NCBI GenBank assembly: GCA_965204775.1
Contig: CBDBFH010000028.1
Location: 248,001 to 312,000 of the forward strand
From: CBDBFH01 sp965204775
Lineage (GTDB): Bacteria > Pseudomonadota > Alphaproteobacteria > JAPOUT01 > G958296285
Direction: 5' to 3'
Length of the DNA: 64,000 nucleotides
Shown here: piece by piece, positions 8,397-17,006 of the stretch
Layout of the letters: each line of letters opens with the position of its first letter
Numbering within the stretch: position 1 is the first letter of the stretch
Made by a program: the position numbers and the translations under genes
The notes under the pieces: generated by a model
Seen by the model: only the letters and a program-made list of their open reading frames with translations
What the model was told of the DNA's origin: nothing
The model's database searches: none

Positions 8397-10013
8397 GTGG
8401 AGCAGACAGGACATCCCAGCCTTTATGAAGCCCGGCGGCACGGCTTGACCGGCCTCAGGGCGGCCCATTGGAATCATGAGGCCCCCGCCCTCTACGAAAT
8501 GGCGCTGGCCCGCAAGGAAGGCGTGATTGCGCGCGAAGGGCCGCTGGTGGTGCGCACCGGACAGCATACCGGGCGTTCGGCGCAGGACAAATTCATCCTG
8601 CGCGATTCGGTAACCGAAGGGGCGATCTGGTGGGAGCACAACGCCCCGATCTCGCCCGAAAACTTTGCCCGCCTGCGCGAAGACATGCTGGCCTATGCCC
8701 GGGGCCGGGAAATTTTCATTCAAGACCTCTATGCCGGGGCCGCGGCGGACCACCGGCTGCGCACCCGGGTCTATGCCGAATATGCCTGGCATGCGCTTTT
8801 CATCCGCAATCTTCTGATTGAGCCGCCCGCCGGCGAGCCGGGCGCGGCGGCGCCGGATTTGACCATTCTCGTCCTGCCCGGCTTTCAGGCCAGCCCCGAA
8901 CGCCACGGCGTGCGGGGCACAACCGTGATTGCGCTGGATCTGGAACAGGGCCTGGTTCTGATCGGCGGCACGTCTTATGCCGGGGAGATCAAGAAATCGG
9001 TCTTCACGGTTCTCAACTATCGCCTGCCGCCCCGGGGGGTGATGCCGATGCATTGCTCGGTCAATGTCGGAACGGGGCGCTCGGGGCGTCCGGCGATTTT
9101 CTTCGGCCTGTCGGGGACGGGCAAGACGACGCTGTCCGCCGATCCCTCGCGCCGTCTGGTCGGCGACGACGAGCATGGCTGGGGTCCGGAGGGTCTGTTC
9201 AATTTCGAGGGCGGCTGCTACGCCAAGATGATTCGCCTGTCACAGGAAGACGAGCCGCAGATTTTCGCCGCCGCCCGGCGCTTCGGAACCGTTCTGGAGA
9301 ATGTCGGGCTGGACCCGCAAACCCGCGCGCTGGATCTGGACGACGCCAGTCTGACCGAAAACACCCGCGGGGCCTATCCGCTCTCCTTCATTCCCGGGGT
9401 GGTCGAGGAGGGGCGGGCCGGGGCGCCGGCGACCATCGTCATGCTGGCGGCGGACGCCTTTGGGGTTCTGCCGCCGATTGCCCGGCTGACGCCCGGCCAG
9501 GCGATGTATCATTTTCTCTCCGGCTATACGGCCAAGATTGCCGGGACCGAGAAGGGGGTGACCGAGCCGCAGGCGACGTTTTCGGCCTGTTTCGGCGCGC
9601 CTTTCATGCCGCGCCATCCGGCGGTCTACGGGCGTCTGCTGCGCGATTTGATCGCCCGCCATGCGGTGCGCTGCTGGCTGGTCAATACGGGCTGGACCGG
9701 CGGCGGCTATGGAACCGGTTCGCGCATTCCGATTTCCGCAACCCGCGCCCTGGTTGCGGCGGCCTTGTCGGGTCTGCTGGACGATGTGCCGATGCGCGTC
9801 GATCCGCATTTTGGGGTCGAGGTTCCCTGCCAGGTTGACGGGGTGAACAGCGTTTTGCTGACCCCGCGCGCCTGCTGGCCCGATCCGGCGGCCTATGACG
9901 CGCAGGCCGCGCGCCTTTTGCAGATGTTTGCGCGCAATTTCCGGCAGTTCGAGGATCATGTCGACGCCGACGTGATCGCCGCCGCGCCGCGTCTGGCGCA
10001 GGCCGCCGAATGA
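8397..10013 (+). CDS. pckA: Phosphoenolpyruvate carboxykinase (ATP)
   Basis: 538-residue ATP-dependent PEPCK, converting oxaloacetate and ATP to PEP for gluconeogenesis. The kinase-1a P-loop is FGLSGTGKTTLSADPSR, the kinase-2 motif is LVGDDEHGWG, and GQHTGRSAQDKF lies near the N-terminus. I prefer the GTG at 8397 (first residues MEQTGHPSL) because homologues begin with this type of sequence and the length fits the 530-540 norm; a TTG at 8373 in the same frame would add eight residues. In alphaproteobacteria pckA lies beside chvI/chvG and is regulated by them. Here the divergent neighbour is the degenerate ChvG-like gene and the shared intergenic region contains a four-unit 11-bp repeat. Confidence 0.94.
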   Translation: MEQTGHPSLYEARRHGLTGLRAAHWNHEAPALYEMALARKEGVIAREGPLVVRTGQHTGRSAQDKFILRDSVTEGAIWWEHNAPISPENFARLREDMLAYARGREIFIQDLYAGAAADHRLRTRVYAEYAWHALFIRNLLIEPPAGEPGAAAPDLTILVLPGFQASPERHGVRGTTVIALDLEQGLVLIGGTSYAGEIKKSVFTVLNYRLPPRGVMPMHCSVNVGTGRSGRPAIFFGLSGTGKTTLSADPSRRLVGDDEHGWGPEGLFNFEGGCYAKMIRLSQEDEPQIFAAARRFGTVLENVGLDPQTRALDLDDASLTENTRGAYPLSFIPGVVEEGRAGAPATIVMLAADAFGVLPPIARLTPGQAMYHFLSGYTAKIAGTEKGVTEPQATFSACFGAPFMPRHPAVYGRLLRDLIARHAVRCWLVNTGWTGGGYGTGSRIPISATRALVAAALSGLLDDVPMRVDPHFGVEVPCQVDGVNSVLLTPRACWPDPAAYDAQAARLLQMFARNFRQFEDHVDADVIAAAPRLAQAAE

Positions 10014-10125
10014 CTCCGCGCCCAAAAACACGCTCAAGAACATGTTATGGCGGGGCCGCCGTCCGGCCTGCTATTTTTCAGAACGGGCGGGGCGCGAGAG
10101 TCAAAAACGAAGGCGGATTTTGGCT

Positions 10126-10611
10126 ATGTGCTTCTTCAGGCGTTTCGGCCCGTTGCGCCGGGCGGGCGTTTCTCTGTTTTTCTGTGCGGGTCTGCTGATG
10201 GCGGCGGGCTGTGTGCATTCCGGGTCCGGGCCGTCCGGAGCCGGTCCGGTTGAGGCGGCCTTGCAGGCGTGGATAGCGGCGGTCAACAGCCGCCGCCCTG
10301 AGGCGGTCGAGGCCCTGTATCAGGCGGATGCGGTTTTGCTGCCGACGCTGTCCAGCCGGATTCGCACCGACGCCGCCGGGCGGCTTGACTATTTCCGCAA
10401 ATTCACCGCTCTGCCCGGCCTGACCGGCGTGATCACCGAAACCCATCTGCGCCGGCTGGGCGATGCGGCGATTGCGCAGGGCCTCTACACCTTCACCTAT
10501 CGCGAGGGCGGGCGGGAGGTTCGGCTTCCGGCGCGCTTCAGTTTCACCTTTGTCCGGCAGGACGGGGCGTGGAAGATCACCGATCATCACTCTTCGCCTC
10601 TGCCCGAATAA
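10126..10611 (+). CDS. Putative lipoprotein with SnoaL/NTF2-like domain
   Basis: 161-residue exported protein. Residues 1-24 form a signal peptide ending in the lipobox LMAAGC, so it is probably lipid-anchored. The remainder (VEAALQAWIAAVNSRRPEAV, then ALYQADAVLLPT, and late FTFVRQDGAWKITDHHSS) follows the cone-shaped NTF2/SnoaL fold of the CaMKII-association-domain group. That group includes ligand-binding and enzymatic members, so function is not assigned. I chose the ATG at 10126 because it starts the signal peptide; the frame is open further upstream but without a signal. Stand-alone gene between pckA and the AT-rich cassette. Confidence 0.75.
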   Translation: MCFFRRFGPLRRAGVSLFFCAGLLMAAGCVHSGSGPSGAGPVEAALQAWIAAVNSRRPEAVEALYQADAVLLPTLSSRIRTDAAGRLDYFRKFTALPGLTGVITETHLRRLGDAAIAQGLYTFTYREGGREVRLPARFSFTFVRQDGAWKITDHHSSPLPE

Positions 10612-10676
10612 AGCGGGGCGCGCGGGGTGGCTATCCCCGCTACGTGGCCCGCCTCGCCAGCTTTAACAAAAGGGAC

Positions 10677-10704
10677 TTGCCCCCTCTCAAATAATTAATA
10701 CAAT
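10677..10704 (+). promoter_or_regulatory. Predicted sigma-70 promoter of the DGQHR/methyltransferase cassette
   Basis: TTGCCC at 10677-10682 and TACAAT at 10699-10704, separated by 16 bp, in a short AT-rich stretch about 80 bp before the GTG start of the DGQHR gene. This abrupt AT-rich segment also marks the left edge of the base-composition change. Predicted from sequence only. Confidence 0.45.
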
Positions 10705-10782
10705 ACATCTTGAGGTCGCATATCCGCCCCCAATTTTGGGCAATCGAGAAAGTTAAAAGCCGCGAGACAAGGGGGAGAGCCT

Positions 10783-13155
10783 GTGTCCAGACAGGGTGGG
10801 AGGCAAAAGAAGACGCTTGAAGCGGGCAGGGGCACAGATGATTCGGGGCCGATTACGCCCCTCCTTTCCGATCCCAATGATCTCAGAAAAGAATATCGGC
10901 AACGCAATAACGATTTTGTGTTCAAGAGCGCCCCCTCTCATGAAGCGCAAAGTATGCTGGATGCTGGCTGGGAAATCGCCAGAGAGGGAACAAGAGTTAG
11001 CAGATTCAAAAAGCCGAAAAAGCATAGTCAGAAGCTGGAGGACAGGGTTTGGTGCCTTTTCTACAAAATGGGGTACCGCTTTCTTAACGGTCGAAACGCA
11101 AGAATTATATTTACAAACAACACCGGTTCTGAAGATAGCAAGCAGGTTGATGTGTTTGCTTGCGATGATGATACCGCCTTTGTCATAGAGTGCAAATCCT
11201 CTGAAGAGAGAAAGAGAAGATCGCTTGTGCAAGCTATAAGAGAAACTGCTTCACTCAAAGAGAAGCATCGTCTATCCATTAACGGATTATATGCCAAACG
11301 ACGCAAGCCCAAGATTGTTTGGGCGTATGTTACCAACAAGATTATATGGTCGGAGGAAGATGTTCGGAGAGCACAAGACGAAAATCTTGTCCTGATCAAT
11401 GAGAATGCACTTCAGTATTATGAGGCATTTATAAAGCAGATGGGGGCCGCGGGGAAATATCAGTTTGCCGCAGAATTCCTCAAAGGACAGAAGATTCCGG
11501 GCCTTACCGGTGAAAAACTTCCTGCGGTGCGGGGGAAAATTGGCGGTGAGACCTTCTACAGTTTTGTCGTTTCACCGCGCAGACTTCTGAAAATAGCTTT
11601 TATAAATCACCATGCGCTGGATGATCCCGAGGGAAGGCCAGCCTACCAACGTATGATTTCCTCTTCCCGGATAAAGGAAATTGGAAAATTTATCCAGAAA
11701 GGTGGATACTTCCCTACCAACATTCTTATAAATTTCATGGATAAGCCACGTTTTGACCCGATGGAGAACAAAGAAAATAGCGATCCCAAAATTAAATTTG
11801 GCTGGATAACTTTACCCTCCAAGTATAAGAGCGCATGGATTATTGATGGCCAGCATCGCCTGTATGGCTACTCCCCCCTTGACGAGAGTTCTTTAGACCA
11901 AAGCCTCTTCGTTCTGGCTTTTGAAAAAATGGCTCCCCGAAAAGAAGCGGATCTTTTTACAACTATCAATCACAAGCAAAAAAGTGTGCCGAGGAACCTT
12001 CTCACAATTTTACTGGCCGATCTCAGACTGGACGATCCTGATCCGAGTGTTGCGCTTACCGCATTATGTTCGCTGATAGTGCGAGAGATTGACAAAGACA
12101 CGACAAGTCCCTTATTGAATCGCTTCGGCGTCCCGGGAATTGAGAAGGAACACAGCCGCAACCTTACAGTATCAGAGGCTGTAAAGGGCCTTAGGAGATC
12201 CGGCTTAATCAGAAAAATTGTCAGGAAGGGGTTTGCACCAGGGCCACTATCTGCGGGAACAGATGAAGAAACAGTAAGGCGATCCAGAAAGATCATCAAC
12301 AAATATTTTAAACACCTCGAGCAGGCCAGTCCTCAGCGTTGGATAAAAGGACAAGAAGCCTATATTTCTGTAAATCCAGGTATTCGCGCGCATTTACAAC
12401 TCATTGCGGAGATTGTCGAATATATTAGGAGGAACAAGGGTATAGATTTTCACACTCTCAGAGAAGAGCAATTCACTTCGCATATTTGCAAGATCGCAGA
12501 TCCTATATTCGATTATATAAAGAACGCGTCTGATGCAGATATAAAAGATAAATTTTCTCGAAAATTTGGGGAAGGAGGTGTCAAGGAATACTTTTTTCAT
12601 CTTTGCAAAATCATCCGTGAGGAATATGAGGATTTTGGCCCGGAGGAATTTCGCGAATTAAATGATCCAAAAATCTCTAGAACAGAGACAGAAGCCAAGG
12701 AATATACTTTGAGACTTATCGAAAGGATGGTTGATGCGGTTGTCAAGGTTCTGAGACAAATACACGGCGAACAGGTCTTGGCGTCGGGACAGCCAGCCTT
12801 TTGGGAGAAAGGGGTGCAAAGCAGAAAAGTTCTGGAGAGAACCTATGAAAAACAACAAGCAGATTCGGAGGAGCGAAAAACGCGCCAATGGGCCTACTTG
12901 GATATTCTGGATCTTCGAGAGATTATCCGACAAAAGAACAATTGGCCTCATTTTGAGCACATATTTAATTTGCGCCAACCCGATGAAAAAAAAGGCAAGA
13001 TATATTATTTGCAGTGGATGGAGAGTTTAAATTCTTTGAGAAATATGGCCGCTTATAGAAACCCTTTAAGACGATACACTGAGAGAGATATCGAATTTAT
13101 AGATTGGTTGCGCAGTGAATTGGAGCCGAAGATGGAGCAGGTTTTGAAGGAATGA
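10783..13155 (+). CDS. PD-(D/E)xK nuclease / DGQHR (DndB-like) / HEPN-like fusion protein
   Basis: 790-residue protein of the DGQHR group, related to DndB of DNA phosphorothioation loci. Residues ~50-160 look like a restriction-endonuclease fold: Asp123 in QVDVFA, then Glu136-Cys137-Lys138 (IECKSS), a D-x12-ExK spacing. The central part has WIIDGQHRLYGY with DGQHR at 355-359, preceded by RIKEIGKFIQKGGYFPTN and followed by LFTTINHKQKSV, the ParB-like core of DndB relatives. The C-terminus (about 740-790) reads SLNSLRNMAAYRNP then DIEFIDWL, like Swt1/DGQHR-linked HEPN tails, but with Tyr758 where the HEPN histidine is expected. GTG start with a strong GGGGGAG Shine-Dalgarno. Visibly lower GC than its neighbours, suggesting transfer. 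Coupled by 4 bp to an adenine methyltransferase. No dndCDE is present. Confidence 0.8.
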   Translation: MSRQGGRQKKTLEAGRGTDDSGPITPLLSDPNDLRKEYRQRNNDFVFKSAPSHEAQSMLDAGWEIAREGTRVSRFKKPKKHSQKLEDRVWCLFYKMGYRFLNGRNARIIFTNNTGSEDSKQVDVFACDDDTAFVIECKSSEERKRRSLVQAIRETASLKEKHRLSINGLYAKRRKPKIVWAYVTNKIIWSEEDVRRAQDENLVLINENALQYYEAFIKQMGAAGKYQFAAEFLKGQKIPGLTGEKLPAVRGKIGGETFYSFVVSPRRLLKIAFINHHALDDPEGRPAYQRMISSSRIKEIGKFIQKGGYFPTNILINFMDKPRFDPMENKENSDPKIKFGWITLPSKYKSAWIIDGQHRLYGYSPLDESSLDQSLFVLAFEKMAPRKEADLFTTINHKQKSVPRNLLTILLADLRLDDPDPSVALTALCSLIVREIDKDTTSPLLNRFGVPGIEKEHSRNLTVSEAVKGLRRSGLIRKIVRKGFAPGPLSAGTDEETVRRSRKIINKYFKHLEQASPQRWIKGQEAYISVNPGIRAHLQLIAEIVEYIRRNKGIDFHTLREEQFTSHICKIADPIFDYIKNASDADIKDKFSRKFGEGGVKEYFFHLCKIIREEYEDFGPEEFRELNDPKISRTETEAKEYTLRLIERMVDAVVKVLRQIHGEQVLASGQPAFWEKGVQSRKVLERTYEKQQADSEERKTRQWAYLDILDLREIIRQKNNWPHFEHIFNLRQPDEKKGKIYYLQWMESLNSLRNMAAYRNPLRRYTERDIEFIDWLRSELEPKMEQVLKE

Positions 13156-13958
13156 CGCTTCCTTTTTTAAAATGGGCCGGAGGCAAGAGGTGGCTGGTGT
13201 CTGAAGGGACATTGCCGGTTCCGGGAAATTACCGGCGATATATTGAGCCTTTTCTTGGCGGGGGCGCGGTGTTCTTTCATCTCAAACCGGCGCGGGCATT
13301 ATTGTCAGACTCCAACAAGGATCTCATCCTTCTCTATCAGGTAATGAAGAACCAGCCCCTTGCTTTGAAGAAAGCCATGCAAAGGCACCAAAAAAACCAC
13401 TCCAAAGAATATTATTATAAAATCAGAGACGGAAAATATCACAATCCTCTCAGCAAGGCCGCCCGTTTCCTGTATTTGAACAGGACGTGCTTTAACGGCC
13501 TCTACAGGGTTAATCTGAGAGGGGAATTCAATGTTCCTGTCGGCACAAAGGATACTGTCCTCTTTGAAGGCGAGGATTTTGGGGAAATCGCCCGCCTGCT
13601 GAAAAACGCCGATATATTCCACTCCGATTTTGAGGGCATTATAGACCAGAGTGGGAAGGGAGATTTTGTCTTTGTTGATCCACCTTATACGGTAAAGCAC
13701 AACTATAATAATTTTCTAAAATATAATGAAACCATTTTTAGCTGGGATGACCAAACTCGCCTGCGCGATTCTATTGCGCGAGCTTCCAAGCGTGGCGCGG
13801 CTGTTGCAATTACCAACGCCGATCATAGAGTGGTGAGAAATCTGTACCAAGGAATCGGGCAGTATTCGCGACTGTCGAGATATAGTGTTCTTGCCGGGAA
13901 ACCTTCAAAACGTTCCAGAACCACAGAAGCTTTATTCACGGTCAATTTCTCGATATAA
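13152..13958 (+). CDS. D12-class (Dam-like) DNA adenine N6-methyltransferase
   Basis: 268-residue alpha-group adenine methyltransferase. Motif X is FLKWAGGKRWL (residues 5-15), motif I for AdoMet binding is EPFLGGGAVFF (32-42), and catalytic motif IV is DPPY (176-179). FLYLNRTCFNGLYRVN is also typical of MethyltransfD12. Length matches Dam and stand-alone restriction-modification enzymes. The ATG overlaps the DGQHR gene's stop (ATGA at 13152-13155), so the proteins should be made together. The likely role is to mark self DNA that the upstream nuclease-like protein would otherwise attack or sense; the recognition sequence cannot be read from the protein. Same low-GC composition as its partner. 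Confidence 0.92.
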   Translation: MTLPFLKWAGGKRWLVSEGTLPVPGNYRRYIEPFLGGGAVFFHLKPARALLSDSNKDLILLYQVMKNQPLALKKAMQRHQKNHSKEYYYKIRDGKYHNPLSKAARFLYLNRTCFNGLYRVNLRGEFNVPVGTKDTVLFEGEDFGEIARLLKNADIFHSDFEGIIDQSGKGDFVFVDPPYTVKHNYNNFLKYNETIFSWDDQTRLRDSIARASKRGAAVAITNADHRVVRNLYQGIGQYSRLSRYSVLAGKPSKRSRTTEALFTVNFSI

Positions 13959-13994
13959 TTCGTTGCTTGCTCTCCACTCAAGAAAATTGTCGCT

Positions 13995-14372
13995 ATGTCG
14001 TCTATATTCTTCTTTCTGGCCGCTCTCGTTTCAGTTGCCGCGTTTTTCATTCACACCTTTCTCGGCCAGCGCGGATTCGTCAAGCCGATGCTGGCCCTTG
14101 AGGGCATGACCCCGGTTCAGGCCGCGCTGATCCCGGTCAGCTGGCACAGCGGTTCGGTCCTGTTTGCCGGCCTGGCCCTCGCGCTGGGCTATGCGGCCCG
14201 GAACCCCGCCGCGCTGGAACTTGCCGTTCTGGCCGTGGTGATCAGCGCCGCCCTGGTTTTGATGTTCGCCGTCCTCGGCCTGCGCGGCCATCCCGCCGTG
14301 ATCCGCCTGCCGGGCGGCTATCTGTGCGCGGCGATCGCCCTTCTGGGCGCGGCGGGAGTCCTCACCGCCTGA
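13995..14372 (+). CDS. Small four-helix integral membrane protein, unknown function
   Basis: 125-residue hydrophobic protein with about four membrane segments (residues ~3-22, 47-66, 73-92, 104-123). Polar residues inside helices include His20 (FFIHTFLG) and the SWHSGS segment before helix 2, both possibly functional. GC content returns to the chromosomal level here, so the right edge of the transferred cassette is just before or within the first codons. I do not recognise a named family. Confidence 0.6.
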   Translation: MSSIFFFLAALVSVAAFFIHTFLGQRGFVKPMLALEGMTPVQAALIPVSWHSGSVLFAGLALALGYAARNPAALELAVLAVVISAALVLMFAVLGLRGHPAVIRLPGGYLCAAIALLGAAGVLTA

Positions 14373-14385
14373 TCCTCGCCCAAAA

Positions 14386-14462
14386 TGGCGCGCCCGACAG
14401 GATTCGAACCTGTGACCTCTGCCTTCGGAGGGCAGCGCTCTATCCGGCTGAGCTACGGGCGC
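14386..14462 (-). tRNA. tRNA-Arg (anticodon CCG)
   Basis: 77-nt cloverleaf on the minus strand: acceptor GCGCCCG / CGGGCGC, D-arm GCTCAGCCGGATAGAGC, anticodon loop CTCCGAA between CTGCC and GGCAG, T-arm with GGTTCGAATCC. The 3' CCA is encoded (14386-14388). It lies about 400 bp from the end of the DGQHR/methyltransferase cassette. Confidence 0.95.
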
Positions 14463-14594
14463 CGCCGCCACTATCGCCCGGTGCGCCCGGACAGGCAAGC
14501 CGCTCTCCCTCCTCCAGACCGGTCGGCAAAAAGACGTCCGGCGCGCTCACGCGGGCCGCAAGGCCGGCAATCGCCGCCTCCATTCTTTTATTAT

Positions 14595-14622
14595 TTGATT
14601 GCGCGCATTGATTTTTTATACT
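14595..14622 (+). promoter_or_regulatory. Predicted sigma-70 promoter of the CoA-transferase gene
   Basis: TTGATT at 14595-14600 and TATACT at 14617-14622 with a 16-bp spacer, in an AT-rich island about 90 bp before the ATG of the family III CoA-transferase. Good match to the consensus; not tested. Confidence 0.5.
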
Positions 14623-14709
14623 CCGGCCTGTGTTGGCCTCGCGTCCCAGGCGGCCCGGCGGCCCGCAAATCCATGAAGATCAATTCTGCAGCACTGATGG
14701 AGAAGCGCG

Positions 14710-15903
14710 ATGGGGCCGCTTGATGGCGTGAAGGTTCTTGACCTGACCAGCATGGTGTCCGGCCCCATGAGCGCGATGATGCTGGCCGATCAAGGGGCTG
14801 AAGTCATCAAGGTTGAGCCGACCTATGGCGAGCAGATGCGTCATATGGCGGCTTTGCATAATGGCGTCAATCCTGCGTTTTATTCGTGCAATCGCGGCAA
14901 AAAGTCGCTGGCGGTGAATTTGAAATCGGATGCGGGCAAAAAAATCCTGAGGCGGCTGGCGGAGCAGGCCGACGTCTTCATGCAAAATTTCCGCCCCGGC
15001 GCGATTGACCGCATGGGCTTTGGCGAGCCAGCCTTGCGCGCGATCAATGAAAAACTGATTTATCTATCCATCAGCGGCTTCGGGGACCAGGGCCCTTATG
15101 CGCAGGCCCGCGTTTATGATCCGGTGATTCAGGCTCTGTCGGGCGCGACCGACATTCAGGCCGACCGCGCGAGCGGGCGTCCGCAAATGTTCCGCATCAT
15201 CATTGCCGACAAGGTGACCTCGCTGACCGCGGCGCAGGCCGTTTCTTCAGCGCTTTATGCCCGGGAAAAAACCGGGCAGGGCCAGCATGTCCGCCTTTCC
15301 ATGCTTGACGCCATGCTGGCGTTTTTCTGGCCCGAAGGCATGGCCGGGCTGGTTTATGGCGAGCGGGAGTTCGACGTCCGCAAACTGCAGGGCACGCAGG
15401 ATCTCATCTATAAGGCGCAGGATCGCTATATCACCGCCGGCGCGGTCTCTGACGCTGAATGGGGCGGCATGTGCCGCGCGCTGAACCGCGAAGACTGGCT
15501 GGAGGATGAACGCTTTGCCACTCCGGCGGCCCGCATTGTCAATGCCGGGGAGCGCAAAAAACTGACCGCGGCGGAAATTGCAAAATGGGAGAGCGGCGAA
15601 CTGCTCGCCCGCTTCCAGAAAGAGGGGGTGCCAAGCGCCCCCCTCCTGAACCGCATGGAGCTGATGGAGCACGCGCAAATCATTGCCAATGCCTCGATCG
15701 ACCGGACGGTCCATGAAGGGTTTGGCGAAGTGCGCCAGGCGCGCCCGGCGGCGCGATTTGACGCAACCCCCAGCGCCATTCAGCGCCCGGCCCCGAAACT
15801 GGGCGAGCATACCCACGCCATACTGGCTCGGCTCGGCTATGGCGAGGCCGACATCGCCGCGCTGCTCGAAGCCAAAACCATAGCCGTCCCGCAGAATGAA
15901 TAA
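14710..15903 (+). CDS. CoA-transferase family III (CaiB/BaiF/Frc) protein
   Basis: 397-residue type III CoA-transferase, moving CoA between a thioester and a free carboxylate. The opening PLDGVKVLDLTSMVSGP, the PTYGEQMR loop, the NRGKKSLAVNLKS motif and FRPGAIDRMGF are diagnostic. The Asp in VYDPVIQALSG is in the position of the acyl-forming catalytic aspartate. Start supported by GGAGAAG seven bases upstream and a good promoter. No acyl-CoA dehydrogenase is next to it, so the substrate is unknown. Transcribed alone, convergent with the ABC ATPase gene. Confidence 0.9.
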   Translation: MGPLDGVKVLDLTSMVSGPMSAMMLADQGAEVIKVEPTYGEQMRHMAALHNGVNPAFYSCNRGKKSLAVNLKSDAGKKILRRLAEQADVFMQNFRPGAIDRMGFGEPALRAINEKLIYLSISGFGDQGPYAQARVYDPVIQALSGATDIQADRASGRPQMFRIIIADKVTSLTAAQAVSSALYAREKTGQGQHVRLSMLDAMLAFFWPEGMAGLVYGEREFDVRKLQGTQDLIYKAQDRYITAGAVSDAEWGGMCRALNREDWLEDERFATPAARIVNAGERKKLTAAEIAKWESGELLARFQKEGVPSAPLLNRMELMEHAQIIANASIDRTVHEGFGEVRQARPAARFDATPSAIQRPAPKLGEHTHAILARLGYGEADIAALLEAKTIAVPQNE

Positions 15904-15933
15904 AGCGGCGCGCCCGGACCGGCAAGGGAGCCG

Positions 15934-16959
15934 CTATCCCTCCTCCAGGCGGGTCAGCTGCAAAAAGACATCCTCCAGCGCGGTCTCGCGGGTCGAAAGA
16001 TCGGTGATTTCCACCCCCGCCGCGGCCAGCGCGCCCAGAATGTCGCTGATCCGGTCGCGCTCCGGACGATAGTGAATATGCAGCCGCCCGGCCTCGTCCG
16101 CCTCGATTCGCCGCCCGGCCAGCGCCTGCGCCAGCCCCGCCGGAACCTCCGGCAGGGCGCGGTCTGCGGTCACCGTCAGACGCTTTGAATCGCGCAGTTC
16201 CAGCAATTCCTGCTTCGTCCCCTGTGCGACAACCGCGCCATGATCAATGATCGCAATCCGCTCGCACAAGGCCTCGGCCTCCTCCAGATAATGGGTGGTC
16301 AGCACAACCGTCACCCCCTCCCGGTTCAGGCGGCGCACCTCCTCCCACAGCTGATGGCGCAAATCGACGTCGACCCCGGCGGTCGGCTCGTCGAGGACCA
16401 GAATCGGCGGATCATGGACCATCGCCTTGACCACCATCAAACGGCGGCGCATCCCGCCCGACAGGGTCCGGGCATAGGCGCCGGCCTTGTCCTCCAGCTG
16501 GAAGGCGCGCAAAATCTCTGCGGTCCGCCGCGCGCGCGGCGCGATTCCATATAATCCCGCCTGCAGCTCCAAAATCTCAAAGGGCGTGAAAAACGGATCA
16601 ATATGCAGCTCCTGCGGCACAACCCCGACGCTGGCCCGCGCCTGGCGCGGATTGGCGTCAATGTCAAAGCCCCAGACCGCAACATGCCCGCCGCTTTTCA
16701 CCGTCAGGCCGCCGACAATGTTGATGAAGGTCGACTTGCCCGCCCCGTTCGGGCCCAGCAGGCCGAACAGCGCGCCGCGCGCAATCGTCAGATCAATTCC
16801 CTTGAGCGCCTGCTGGGCGGGCTGGCCGGCCTGCGCCGGATAAGTCTTGAGCAGGCCGCGCGCCTCGATCGCCGCCACGCCGCGCCCATGCCCCGCGCCC
16901 GGCTCGCCCGGCGTCCGGGACTTGAGAATCGCCTCATTGTCGGGAAGCATAGGGCTCAT
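15934..16959 (-). CDS. ABC-2 type transporter ATP-binding protein (orphan)
   Basis: 341-residue ABC ATPase with Walker A GLLGPNGAGKST, Q-loop VGVVPQELHID, signature TLSGGMRRRLMV, Walker B PILVLDEPTAGVD and H-loop VVLTTHYLEEA. The C-terminal ~90 residues (HIHYRPERDRISDILGAL then LSTRETALEDVFLQLT) are the regulatory extension found on ABC-2 exporters of the YadG/drug type. The ABC-2 permease that normally follows such genes is missing: downstream is the convergent CoA-transferase and upstream is divergent polA. It must therefore work with a permease encoded elsewhere, or has lost it. Confidence 0.88.
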   Translation of the reverse strand: MSPMLPDNEAILKSRTPGEPGAGHGRGVAAIEARGLLKTYPAQAGQPAQQALKGIDLTIARGALFGLLGPNGAGKSTFINIVGGLTVKSGGHVAVWGFDIDANPRQARASVGVVPQELHIDPFFTPFEILELQAGLYGIAPRARRTAEILRAFQLEDKAGAYARTLSGGMRRRLMVVKAMVHDPPILVLDEPTAGVDVDLRHQLWEEVRRLNREGVTVVLTTHYLEEAEALCERIAIIDHGAVVAQGTKQELLELRDSKRLTVTADRALPEVPAGLAQALAGRRIEADEAGRLHIHYRPERDRISDILGALAAAGVEITDLSTRETALEDVFLQLTRLEEG

Positions 16960-17006
16960 CCCCGCGCGCCCCGGCCAGACCCACGACCCGAACCATAACC
17001 CGACCC

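Noticed and set aside
10622..10640. Hairpin after the lipoprotein gene as a rho-independent terminator
   Set aside because: GCGGGG/CCCCGC stem exists but no T-run follows on either side.
10783..13155. Part of a dnd phosphorothioation operon
   Set aside because: DGQHR is DndB-like, but no dndA, C, D or E genes flank it and the partner is an adenine methyltransferase.
14386..14462. tRNA-Arg as attachment site for the DGQHR cassette
   Set aside because: No integrase, and I saw no copy of the tRNA 3' end near 10.6 kb; a normal-composition membrane-protein gene lies between the cassette and the tRNA.
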